A stretch of 9,253 nucleotides of DNA from Bacteroidota bacterium (GTDB lineage Bacteria; Bacteroidota; Ignavibacteria; Ignavibacteriales; Ignavibacteriaceae): the NCBI GenBank assembly GCA_021793635.1, contig JAJYSI010000099.1, positions 1-9,253 of the forward strand, read 5' to 3'. The notes beneath the pieces are model-generated. The model had not been told where the DNA came from, searched no databases, and worked only from the letters and a program-made list of their open reading frames with translations. Shown here piece by piece: positions 1-6,266 of this stretch (its first letter is position 1; each line of letters begins with the position of its first letter). The position numbers were made by a program, and so were the translations under genes.

Positions 1-960
1 GGGAGAGTACCAAAGCCCGTCATAAATTAAATTTGCTACTTTGTTAGAAATATTTTGTTTGAATCTAAAAGTCTCTTTGTCAAGTATTAATTTTTCTAAT
101 TCAAAATGTGCATGGTGAAGTATTACTGCCGCGGGCGCCTCGTATACTTCTCTTGATTTAATTCCAACAACTCTATTTTCAATTAAGTCCAATCTACCGA
201 CTCCGTTATTAGCGCCAATTTCCTTTAGCCTGGTAACAAGATCAACTGCACCCATTTCAATTCCATTTAAACTTACCGGTATTCCTTTTTCAAATCCAAT
301 TGTTATTTCTTCCGAAATATTTGGAGCTTTTTTCGGGTTGGTAGTAATTTGATATGCATCTTCAGGCGGAGCCGCTTCCGGGTCTTCCAGTACGCCGCAT
401 TCTATCGCAATGCCCCACAAATTTTCATCTATTGAATATGGATTGTCCTTCGTGGCTTTTATCGGTATGTTATGTGCGATTGCATAATCCATTTCTTCTT
501 CTCGACTTTTGAATTCCCATAATCTGAGCGGTGCAATTATTTCAAGGTCGGGTGAAAGAGTTTGAACACCGACCTCAAATCTTACTTGATCGTTTCCTTT
601 CCCCGTACATCCGTGCGAAACGGCATCAGCATTTTCTTGCTCAGCTACATCAACCAACATTTTAGCAAGCAAAGGCCTGCCTATAGCAGTTGCCATAGGA
701 TACGAACCTTCATAAAGCGCCCCTGCTTTAAGGGCTTTCCATGCATATTGGGTTAAGAATTCCTCTCTTAAATCAAAAACGTATGATTTTACTGCGCCTG
801 TTTTTGCAGCCTTTTCTTTTACTCCTTCTATCTCTTTTACCTGACCGAGGAATCCAGTTGCAGTTATTATCTCGGCATCATATTGTTCACTTAACCATTT
901 AACCATTACCGATGTATCTAAACCGCCGGAATATGCAACTACGATTTTTTTCTTTGACAT
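1..960 (-). CDS. argG: Argininosuccinate synthase, C-terminus cut off by the window edge
   Basis: ArgG is a cytoplasmic enzyme that joins citrulline and aspartate, using ATP, to make argininosuccinate, the penultimate step of arginine synthesis. The open frame gives 320 residues without a stop; the family usually has about 400, so roughly 80 residues lie beyond the left edge. The ATP pyrophosphatase P-loop AYSGGLDTS is at residues 9-17. The family signature [10 protein letters not shown] is at 116-125, YSIDENLWG at 175-183, and the [19 protein letters not shown] block at 252-270. The usual TAD/N-x-GQ segment reads TGFLGQ at 35-40, so the acidic or amide residue is replaced by Phe. The ATG at 958-960 has a strong Shine-Dalgarno sequence, and the gene follows argR by 21 bp, so it is surely in the arginine operon. 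Identification is secure; only the missing end is unknown. Confidence 0.97.
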   Translation of the reverse strand, partial: MSKKKIVVAYSGGLDTSVMVKWLSEQYDAEIITATGFLGQVKEIEGVKEKAAKTGAVKSYVFDLREEFLTQYAWKALKAGALYEGSYPMATAIGRPLLAKMLVDVAEQENADAVSHGCTGKGNDQVRFEVGVQTLSPDLEIIAPLRLWEFKSREEEMDYAIAHNIPIKATKDNPYSIDENLWGIAIECGVLEDPEAAPPEDAYQITTNPKKAPNISEEITIGFEKGIPVSLNGIEMGAVDLVTRLKEIGANNGVGRLDLIENRVVGIKSREVYEAPAAVILHHAHFELEKLILDKETFRFKQNISNKVANLIYDGLWYSP

Positions 961-967
961 TTTTTAT

Positions 968-973
968 CTCCTT
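968..973 (-). promoter_or_regulatory. Strong ribosome binding site of argG
   Basis: On the minus strand the motif AAGGAG lies 7 bases before the argG ATG, inside the 21-bp gap after argR. It fixes the argG start. It is the best Shine-Dalgarno in the operon and contrasts with argR just upstream, which has none, suggesting ArgG is made at a higher rate than the regulator from the same mRNA. Confidence 0.75.
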
Positions 974-981
974 ATATATTT

Positions 982-1437
982 CTAACCGACTTGCTCGGTC
1001 ATCATTTTTTTAATTAACGAAACTAAACTTTCTATATGAGTGTGAGAACTTGGAATAACCAAAACTGTATCGTCGCCTGCAACTGTTCCGATAATCTCCG
1101 GCTTGTTTAGGCGGTCAATAAAATGAGCTATGCCTTGTGCGCGTCCGGCTAAAGTTCTGACAACTATTAGAGACTCATTATTCTGCACATTTAGAATCTC
1201 AAAGCCTATTAACTTTGCAATTTGCTTGCCGGATTCGTGCGAGTCGAGAATGTACCGCGGACCTCTTTCTGTAATTGCGCGTATAACTCCGAGCTCAGCA
1301 AAATCCCGGCTTAACGTGGCTTGCGTTACCATTGTCCCTTCTGCCTCAAGCATCTTTACTAAATTGTCGTGCGATGATATAAACCTGTTATTAAGCAGTT
1401 CTTTTATACGATTTAATCTCTTTAATTTTACTGACAT
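982..1437 (-). CDS. argR: Arginine repressor ArgR
   Basis: ArgR is the arginine-sensing transcription factor. In well-studied bacteria it forms hexamers that bind ARG boxes when L-arginine is present. The product has 151 residues, typical of the family (about 150). An N-terminal winged helix-turn-helix spans about residues 1-70, with the recognition segment TQATLSRD at 38-45. The C-terminal oligomerisation and arginine-binding domain covers about 78-151 and contains GTVAGDDT at 117-124, whose paired Asp residues contact arginine in the family. The gene begins 5 bp after the argD stop codon and is followed by argG 21 bp later, so the regulator is co-transcribed with its likely targets and should autoregulate. 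The ATG has no recognisable Shine-Dalgarno, so translation probably depends on ribosomes finishing argD. Identification is secure; the direct target site is inferred from the ARG box upstream of argC. Confidence 0.96.
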   Translation of the reverse strand: MSVKLKRLNRIKELLNNRFISSHDNLVKMLEAEGTMVTQATLSRDFAELGVIRAITERGPRYILDSHESGKQIAKLIGFEILNVQNNESLIVVRTLAGRAQGIAHFIDRLNKPEIIGTVAGDDTVLVIPSSHTHIESLVSLIKKMMTEQVG

Positions 1438-1442
1438 AATTT

Positions 1443-2597
1443 TTATACTTTTATATCTGAAATAACTTTCTTAAGTGTTAAAAGAAATTTTGCTATTTCG
1501 TTTTGAGTTATTATAAACGGAGGCAATATCCTGAGAACAAAATCTCCCGCTGTGCCTACCACAAAACCCTCCTCAAGCATTTGTGAAGCAACTTTTTTTG
1601 CCGGAACTGTATTGGAAAATTCGATTCCTATAATTAAACCTTTGCCGCGTATGTTTTTTATTGAAGGATGATGCAAGCCGTGAAGTCCGTTCATTAGAAT
1701 GTTTCCTATAGCAGAGATGCCGTCAAGAGCATTATCATCTAACAAGTCAACAACTTTATTTGCAATTGCAACTGCAACGGGGTTGCCTCCGAATGTCGAA
1801 CCGTGATCGCCGGGTTTGATTACTGCGGCTACTTCTTTTGAACATAATGTAGCGCCAAGCGGAATGCCGTTTGCCAATCCTTTTGCAGATGTAACTATAT
1901 CCGGAAGTATATCCTCATGCTGATACGAATAAAATTTGCCTGTCCTCCCGACTCCTGTCTGTATTTCATCAACAATCAAAAGAATATTCTTTTCGCTGCA
2001 TAGCTCCCTTAGACCTTTAATATAATTTTCCGGTGGCTCGTTCACGCCGCCTTCTCCTTGAATCGTTTCAACCATAACGGCTGTGGTTTCTTCTGTAATT
2101 GCATTTGCAATGGCAGAAAGACTACCGTAAGGCACGTGCGAAAAACCCGGCAGCATTGGCTGAAATCCATTCCAAAATTTGTATTGACCTGTTGCGGATA
2201 AACTTCCGTAACTTCTTCCATGAAAACTGCCGTGTGTTGAAATGATATGGCTTCTTCCGTTGCCCCATTTCCTTGCAAATTTAATCGCGGCTTCGTTAGC
2301 TTCTGTACCGGAGTTGGAAAAGAATACATAATCCATTCCCGATTTTTTTGCCAGTTTATTCGCTAAGGATTCTTGAAGTGAAGATGAAAATAAATTTGAT
2401 GTATGCCAAAGTTTATTTATTTGTTCCGTTGCCGCAGCTTTTAATTGTGGATGATTATGCCCGAAGCTCGTTACCGCAATTCCACAGTAAAAATCGATAT
2501 ATTCCTTTCCGGATGTATCATATAGAAAGAATCCGTTTCCTCTTTCAAACTCTATTGGGTATCTGTTGTAATTTTTAAGCAATGCTGACTTTTGCAT
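1443..2597 (-). CDS. argD: Acetylornithine aminotransferase
   Basis: ArgD is a class-III, PLP-dependent aminotransferase that converts N-acetylglutamate-5-semialdehyde and glutamate to N-acetylornithine and 2-oxoglutarate in the cytoplasm. From the ATG at 2595-2597 it has 384 residues, the usual family size. Numbered from that ATG, visible signatures are the cofactor phosphate-binding NSGTEANEAA at about 95-104, SFHGRSYGSLSATG at 124-137, the metal-free PLP ring-binding motif DEIQTGVGRTG at 210-220, and the Schiff-base lysine in TSAKGLANG, at about residue 239. HGSTFGGNP follows at 265-273. An in-frame GTG two codons upstream (2601-2603) is possible, but the ATG has better spacing from the GGAAAG sequence before it. 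The start lies inside the end of argB (23-bp overlap), which implies translational coupling. Related enzymes also act on succinylornithine, GABA or succinyldiaminopimelate; the operon strongly favours arginine synthesis. Confidence 0.95.
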   Translation of the reverse strand: MQKSALLKNYNRYPIEFERGNGFFLYDTSGKEYIDFYCGIAVTSFGHNHPQLKAAATEQINKLWHTSNLFSSSLQESLANKLAKKSGMDYVFFSNSGTEANEAAIKFARKWGNGRSHIISTHGSFHGRSYGSLSATGQYKFWNGFQPMLPGFSHVPYGSLSAIANAITEETTAVMVETIQGEGGVNEPPENYIKGLRELCSEKNILLIVDEIQTGVGRTGKFYSYQHEDILPDIVTSAKGLANGIPLGATLCSKEVAAVIKPGDHGSTFGGNPVAVAIANKVVDLLDDNALDGISAIGNILMNGLHGLHHPSIKNIRGKGLIIGIEFSNTVPAKKVASQMLEEGFVVGTAGDFVLRILPPFIITQNEIAKFLLTLKKVISDIKV

Positions 2598-3363
2598 AAC
2601 CACTTTCCGTTTTATTAATAATCCATGTTCCGTTTAATTTTTCTTGATCTAAAAGCTGAGAGCCGATCCAAATTTTGTTGATTCCCATTTCCAAAAGCTC
2701 TATGCAGCTTTTTAATTTTGGAATCATACCGTCCGTGATTTGTCCATCAACTATCCCGCTGATAATCTCATCTTCAGAAAGTGAACTTACCACGCTTCCG
2801 CTTATTTTGACACCCTCAACATCAGATACGAAAAATACCGAATCAGCATTTACCGCAAGCGCAACTGTTTCAGCAAAAAGATCGGCATTTACGTTCATTA
2901 AATTTCCGCTTACATCTCTGCAAACGCTTGAAAATATTGGAATGATCCCTTCATTTAGAAGTTCAATTATCCAATTTGCGGAGCCTACTAATTCCGGCTT
3001 GCCCACATATCCGAGTTCTTTATCAAAATAATTTGCTATAAAAGTTCCCCGGTCTATTCCGGATAACCCCATGGCTTCAAAGTCCGAAGAATTTAGTTTT
3101 GCCGCAAGCCGGGAGTTGATTAAACCTGCTTGTACGGCTGCTACTACTTCCATTTGTCCCATAGAAGTCACACGCTGTCCGTTTACAAATTTTGTTTCGT
3201 GCCCAAGTTTCTCAGACCACTCGGAAATGTTCTTACCTGCTCCGTGAACGATTATAATTCCTTGAAAATCATTATAGAGTTTTATAATGGAATTAATCCA
3301 AATATTAGTCGAGGTAAATTCGGAAATTGTTTTTCCGCTTATTTTTAAGACTGCTATTTTCAT
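2575..3363 (-). CDS. argB: Acetylglutamate kinase, short form
   Basis: ArgB phosphorylates the gamma-carboxyl of N-acetylglutamate with ATP, the second step of ornithine synthesis. From the ATG at 3361-3363 the protein has 262 residues, close to the short E. coli type (258). It is an amino-acid-kinase fold. The phosphate-binding lysine is K7 in LKISGK, the second glycine-rich turn is VHGAGK at 39-44, NGQRVT is at 61-66, NVNAD at 157-161 carries the catalytic Asp, and the second catalytic Lys is in ITDGMIPK near 216. Both glycine motifs differ from the common forms: SG replaces GG, and HGAG replaces HGGG. No N-terminal helix precedes K7, unlike arginine-inhibited hexameric forms. A TTG at 3373-3375 could extend the frame by four codons, but GGGAG placed 5 bases before the ATG decides for the ATG. 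The gene follows argJ by 12 bp and overlaps argD. Confidence 0.94.
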   Translation of the reverse strand: MKIAVLKISGKTISEFTSTNIWINSIIKLYNDFQGIIIVHGAGKNISEWSEKLGHETKFVNGQRVTSMGQMEVVAAVQAGLINSRLAAKLNSSDFEAMGLSGIDRGTFIANYFDKELGYVGKPELVGSANWIIELLNEGIIPIFSSVCRDVSGNLMNVNADLFAETVALAVNADSVFFVSDVEGVKISGSVVSSLSEDEIISGIVDGQITDGMIPKLKSCIELLEMGINKIWIGSQLLDQEKLNGTWIINKTESGYAKVSIA

Positions 3364-3375
3364 ATTATCTCCCAA
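3364..3375 (-). promoter_or_regulatory. Ribosome binding site deciding the argB start
   Basis: The 12 bases between the argJ TGA and the argB ATG read TTGGGAGATAAT on the minus strand. The GGGAG core sits 5 bases before the ATG. A start at the TTG here would place its own ribosome binding site inside argJ, where nothing suitable is seen, so the ATG at 3363 is preferred. Confidence 0.65.
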
Positions 3376-4581
3376 TCAAGTCCTGTAATCGGCGTTAATT
3401 TTAACATACTCTTCGCTTAGATCGCAAGTCCACCAGGTTGTTTCTTCCGAACCTTCTCCCAGGTCTATACATATTTCAAATTCTTTTTGAGATAATATCT
3501 TTGAAGCAAGTTCTTCATCAAGAGCTAATGTATAATTTGGTAGAAGCACTGGGAGGTTATTAAAGCTAATAGAGACTTTAGCCGGGTTAAAATCTGCTCC
3601 GCTTTGGCCTGCAGCGCTTAAAATTCTTCCCCAATTCGCGTCTTCACCGTGGATTGCTGTTTTAACAAGTGAAGAATTTGCAATCGATTTGCCGACTAAA
3701 TCTGCATCTGATTTTGTCTTAGCTCCGTTAACTTTCACGGTTACTAATTTCGTTGCGCCTTCGCCGTCAGAGACAATTGACTTTGCCATTTCAATTGAGA
3801 CGGCTTTTAATGCGGATAAAAATACCGAATAATCATCTGAGTTTTTTACTACCGAAATTCCTGAAGCCCCGTTTGCTAAAAGAATTACCATATCATTTGT
3901 GCTTGTCTCGCCGTCGACTGAAATTTTATTGAAAGAAATGTTCACTGTTTCTTTCAATAAATCCTGAAGAAGATTCCTTTCTATCTTAGCATCGGTTGAA
4001 ATGAAACCAAGCATTGTTGCCATGTTTGGCATGATCATTCCGCTCCCTTTACAAATACCGCCGATTGTTACGTCGCCGCTTTTCAATCTAACCCTTACGG
4101 CAAAAGACTTTATCTTAGTATCCGTGGTCATTATTGCTTCTGCGGCATCAAATCCGCCGCTGACGGAAAGCAACGGAATAATATCATCAAGGCCGGCTTG
4201 AATCTTTTCAACAGGAAGTTGTTGTCCAATAACACCTGTAGAACTGATTAAAACTTCAGTAGGAAGGAGGTTTAATTTTTCAGCACACCATCTTTGCATC
4301 TTAAGTGCATCGTCGTATCCCGGTTCGCCCGTGCATGCATTTGCGTTCCCTGAATTGATCAAAATTGCTTTAACACTTTTGTCAAGTTTAATAACATTTT
4401 GCGAGATAACTAATGGCGCTGCCTTAACTTTATTCAAAGTAAATGTTCCTGCAGCAGTGCATGAATGTTCGGAATAAATTAATGCAAGATCCTTTTTCCT
4501 TTTCTTTATACCGCAAAATACTCCGGCTGCCTTAAATCCCTTTGCAGATGTAACGGATCCATTCTCAATAAACTGAAACAT
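3376..4581 (-). CDS. argJ: Glutamate N-acetyltransferase / ornithine acetyltransferase
   Basis: ArgJ moves the acetyl group from N-acetylornithine to glutamate, releasing ornithine and regenerating N-acetylglutamate; some members also use acetyl-CoA. The product has 401 residues, typical of the family. The self-cleavage and nucleophile signature KGSGMIMPNMATML is at 178-191; precursor cleavage is expected between A188 and T189, leaving Thr189 as the catalytic N-terminus of the beta chain. STGVIG at 114-119 supplies the oxyanion-hole region. The C-terminus WTCDLSEEYVKINADYRT (384-401) is the conserved ArgJ ending. The ATG overlaps the end of argC by 17 bp and has GGAG 7 bases upstream. Its presence means the organism can recycle acetyl groups and needs no ArgE. 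Whether it is mono- or bifunctional cannot be told from the sequence. Confidence 0.97.
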   Translation of the reverse strand: MFQFIENGSVTSAKGFKAAGVFCGIKKRKKDLALIYSEHSCTAAGTFTLNKVKAAPLVISQNVIKLDKSVKAILINSGNANACTGEPGYDDALKMQRWCAEKLNLLPTEVLISSTGVIGQQLPVEKIQAGLDDIIPLLSVSGGFDAAEAIMTTDTKIKSFAVRVRLKSGDVTIGGICKGSGMIMPNMATMLGFISTDAKIERNLLQDLLKETVNISFNKISVDGETSTNDMVILLANGASGISVVKNSDDYSVFLSALKAVSIEMAKSIVSDGEGATKLVTVKVNGAKTKSDADLVGKSIANSSLVKTAIHGEDANWGRILSAAGQSGADFNPAKVSISFNNLPVLLPNYTLALDEELASKILSQKEFEICIDLGEGSEETTWWTCDLSEEYVKINADYRT

Positions 4582-5596
4582 TTTTAACTCCGTTATTTAG
4601 AAGGCTTAAGGTTTCGTCCCATCCGAATAGAATGTTCATATTTTGAATTGCCTGACCGGAAGCTCCTTTTATTAGGTTATCTATTGCTGATGTAATTATC
4701 AAAACTCTATCTTTAATAGAGATATTTATATCGCAAAAATTTGTATTTACTACCCAGTTTAACTGTGGAGGAATTTCCCTGATTCTTACAAATGGAGATT
4801 CTGAATAGAAAGATTTGTACTTGCTAACTATTTCTTTTTCGGAAATACTATTTTTTAGGTGAATTGAAGTTGTTGCATAAATTCCTACTGCAACTGGTAA
4901 AAGATGAGTTGAAAAAGAGAAAGGCGAATTAAATTCAAATGTCTTTAGTACCTGTAAAATTTCCGGCTGATGTCTGTGCTTGTTCAGGCTATAAGCGGAT
5001 ACATTCCCGTCCATCTCGGACATTAATAACTCTTGCTTTGGAGTTTTACCTGCACCGCTTGTTCCGGAATATGCTACCGTGCTTACCGTGATAATTTCAT
5101 CACCAAATGAATCTACAAACGGAATTAATGAAAGCAGCGTTGCCGTTGGATAGCATCCGGGGTTGGCTATTAAACTTGCACCGGTGAAATCTATACTTTG
5201 GCAATCTGCTAATCCATAAATTTTGGTAGTTAAAAGCTCGGGCGATGTATGCGTTTTACCGTACCATAATTCATATTCCTCTTTGGAATCTAACCTATAA
5301 TCACCGCCAAGGTCAATAACCTTCTTGCCTTTTGAAATCAATTCCGGCACTACCTTCAATGCTTCACCGTGCGGTAATGCGATAAAATATAAATCATGCT
5401 CACCTAAATTATCCATACTGCTGATTGCAGAATTCTGTATAATACTATCAAATTCCGGAAACAAGCTTGATAAACTTTGTCCGGCTGATGAATTACCATA
5501 AACTATAAATTCTTCAATAAATGGATGATTATTGCAAAATTGGACTAGTTTCTTACCTGTATAACCACTACCTCCGATAATACCGACTGAAATCAT
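4565..5596 (-). CDS. argC: N-acetyl-gamma-glutamyl-phosphate reductase
   Basis: ArgC reduces N-acetylglutamyl-5-phosphate with NADPH to the semialdehyde that ArgD then transaminates. The product has 343 residues, the usual length for the type 1 family. The dinucleotide-binding motif GIIGGSGYTG is at residues 5-14. The catalytic cysteine is C148 in NPGCYPT, AYSGTSGAGK is at 175-184, and the conserved NKHRHQPEI stretch at 205-213 includes the catalytic histidine of the family. HLLPVAVG at 231-238 matches the usual HL-P-x-x-x-G element. This is the first gene of the arginine operon. The start at 5594-5596 has a modest AAGG Shine-Dalgarno 4 bases upstream and an ARG box ending 11 bp from the ATG. 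Identification is secure. Confidence 0.97.
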   Translation of the reverse strand: MISVGIIGGSGYTGKKLVQFCNNHPFIEEFIVYGNSSAGQSLSSLFPEFDSIIQNSAISSMDNLGEHDLYFIALPHGEALKVVPELISKGKKVIDLGGDYRLDSKEEYELWYGKTHTSPELLTTKIYGLADCQSIDFTGASLIANPGCYPTATLLSLIPFVDSFGDEIITVSTVAYSGTSGAGKTPKQELLMSEMDGNVSAYSLNKHRHQPEILQVLKTFEFNSPFSFSTHLLPVAVGIYATTSIHLKNSISEKEIVSKYKSFYSESPFVRIREIPPQLNWVVNTNFCDINISIKDRVLIITSAIDNLIKGASGQAIQNMNILFGWDETLSLLNNGVKNVSVY

Positions 5597-5607
5597 TTAG
5601 CCTTGCC

Positions 5608-5625
5608 TATGAATAATTATTCTAA
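5608..5625. promoter_or_regulatory. ARG box (ArgR operator) upstream of argC
   Basis: The 18-bp sequence taTGAATaattATTCTaa matches the known ARG box pattern (wnTGAATwwwwATTCAnw) at every fixed position but one, where T replaces A in the second half-site. It begins 11 bp upstream of the argC ATG. With argR in the same operon, this is the expected site of arginine-dependent repression. Its minus strand also contains TAGAAT (5619-5624), a possible -10 element that ArgR would cover. Binding has not been shown; the claim rests on the match and the context. Confidence 0.75.
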
Positions 5626-5645
5626 TTGTTAAATTATTGACGGCT

Positions 5646-5674
5646 AATTTATAAAATAAATAATTATTTGTCAA
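5646..5674 (-). promoter_or_regulatory. Candidate argC operon promoter
   Basis: The minus strand carries a perfect TTGACA at 5669-5674. A 17-base spacer later comes TAAATT (5646-5651), or TATAAA at 5648-5653 after 15 bases. Transcription would then start near 5638-5640, leaving a leader of about 40 bases with the ARG box inside it. An alternative promoter uses TAGAAT at 5619-5624 with a poor -35 (TTAGCC). The sequence alone does not separate the two. Confidence 0.45.
5655..5672. promoter_or_regulatory. Possible second, degenerate ARG box
   Basis: The palindrome AAATAATTATTT (5658-5669) fits inside TAAATAATTATTTG, which matches 11 of the 14 core ARG box positions (TGAATwwwwATTCA) and shares the same AATAATTATT centre with the good box. 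It lies within the spacer of the TTGACA promoter, 47 bp centre to centre from the first box. AT-rich palindromes arise easily by chance in this spacer, so this is tentative. Confidence 0.3.
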
Positions 5675-5808
5675 ATATTTATTGTATATAAATGCAAGCA
5701 AATATCATAATACGCCATTTATCCAAAGTATAAGGGATATTTATGCAATTAAATGGAAATAATTGTAAACATAGATAGCGAAAGTAGATTAGAGAAAAGG
5801 AGGATGCA

Positions 5809-5857
5809 GGCGGTAGGCAGTGCATCAATAGGCAATAAAGCAGTAGGCAATTGCAGT
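5809..5857. repeat. Degenerate 7-bp tandem repeats, consensus GGCAGTA
   Basis: Consecutive or nearly consecutive units GGCGGTA, GGCAGTG, GGCAATA, GCAGTA, GGCAATT and GCAGT are seen, broken by short insertions. This resembles eroded heptameric short tandem repeats of the kind known from other bacteria, for example cyanobacteria. A perfect 6-bp inverted repeat, GATGCA (5803-5808) with TGCATC (5821-5826), overlaps it. No function can be read from it. Confidence 0.55.
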
Positions 5858-6007
5858 CAAGACAAATTAGCGAATAAAATTATATAAGCGGTAGAGGAAG
5901 TTTTTATTACTAAGGGGGCTTATATTTAGATGAGTGTGTGCCAATATATCAGACTTTTTTCTGAAATAAAATAATAATGCCGCCTATTCGAGAATAAATA
6001 AAAAATA

Positions 6008-6019
6008 ATCCCAAGGGAT
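6008..6019. repeat. Small palindrome ATCCCAAGGGAT
   Basis: A 5-bp perfect stem with an AA loop, followed by GGCAG. It is similar in design to the palindrome 55 bp downstream, and both are followed by a purine-rich GG-AG stretch. Palindromes of the YCC-GAA-GGR kind are, from memory, common between genes in FCB-group genomes; this was not searched. Confidence 0.5.
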
Positions 6020-6062
6020 GGCAGTATTATAGCAAAGCACGCAAGGCAAACATAAAAATAAA

Positions 6063-6075
6063 ACTCCGAAGGAGT
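6063..6075. repeat. Small palindrome ACTCCGAAGGAGT
   Basis: A 5-bp perfect stem (ACTCC/GGAGT) with a GAA loop, followed by GGAAG. It appears to be the partner of the palindrome at 6008-6019, and the pair may belong to one dispersed repeat family. There is no T-tract on either strand next to it, so it is not a typical intrinsic terminator. Confidence 0.5.
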
Positions 6076-6092
6076 GGAAGAAATTTCTCTGC

Positions 6093-6240
6093 CATTTTTG
6101 TCACACCTTACTCTTTTTCTCCCTGTTTTTTGTCTAAATTTTCTCCATTTCTACTAGGCCTGTAACAGGCCTATAACAAGCCTCCACCAAGCCCATAATT
6201 CTTACCTAAATATTACAGAAAAAATAGTGTGACAAAAATG
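6093..6240. repeat. 148-bp segment bounded by a perfect 14-bp inverted repeat
   Basis: CATTTTTGTCACAC (6093-6106) and GTGTGACAAAAATG (6227-6240) are exact reverse complements, 120 bp apart. The right arm continues into ACACAC, so 6227-6246 is itself an imperfect palindrome (GTGTGACA-AAAA-TGACACAC, one mismatch). Between the arms lie a pyrimidine-rich half (6107-6160) and an 11-bp tandem array. No target-site duplication is visible at the outer edges and no ORF lies inside, so neither a MITE-like element nor a structured RNA can be claimed firmly. Confidence 0.6.
6156..6199. repeat. Four tandem 11-bp units, consensus ARGCCTRTAAC
   Basis: The units AGGCCTGTAAC, AGGCCTATAAC, AAGCCTCCACC and AAGCCCATAAT start at 6156, 6167, 6178 and 6189, exactly 11 bp apart, and diverge steadily from left to right. 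The period is close to one turn of DNA, so repeated motifs would face the same side of the helix, as in arrays of protein-binding sites. The first two units also form the palindrome TAGGCCTGTAACAGGCCTA (6155-6173). Confidence 0.7.
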
Positions 6241-6266
6241 ACACACTCTCATTCACCTAAGCAACA

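Noticed and set aside
562..756. Plus-strand ORF of 64 codons inside argG
   Set aside because: It lies antisense to a well-supported argG reading frame, with no recognisable family or ribosome binding site.
1130..1465. Plus-strand ORF of 111 codons opposite argR
   Set aside because: It is a shadow of the conserved ArgR frame; its low-complexity translation has no recognisable domain.
2042..2329. Second minus-strand ORF inside argD
   Set aside because: It is an alternative frame inside intact argD and does not look like a protein family.
2598..2603. GTG start adding two codons to argD
   Set aside because: GGAAA would lie directly against the GTG; the ATG at 2597 has more usual spacing.
2675..3031. 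Plus-strand ORF of 118 codons opposite argB
   Set aside because: It is antisense to argB, whose motifs are clear, and is rich in Ser/Thr/Ile as expected from the reverse of such codons.
5804..5887. 27-codon plus-strand ORF preceded by AAAGGAGG
   Set aside because: The Shine-Dalgarno abuts the ATG with no spacer, which is unfavourable, and the ORF lies across the heptamer repeat tract. A leader peptide for argC is excluded because argC is on the other strand.
5930..5974. 14-codon plus-strand ORF after an AAGGGGG run
   Set aside because: The purine run is 11 bases away, the peptide is very short and no downstream gene is in the same direction nearby.
6156..6199. CRISPR array
   Set aside because: The 11-bp units are directly adjacent with no spacers and there are no cas genes.
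6093..6240. Insertion sequence
   Set aside because: There is no transposase ORF and no target-site duplication; it is kept only as an inverted-repeat segment.
6228..6243. TGT-N10-ACA, the pattern of a NifA upstream activating site
   Set aside because: The pattern is short and common by chance; there is no nitrogen-fixation gene or -24/-12 promoter nearby, and the match follows from the longer palindrome.
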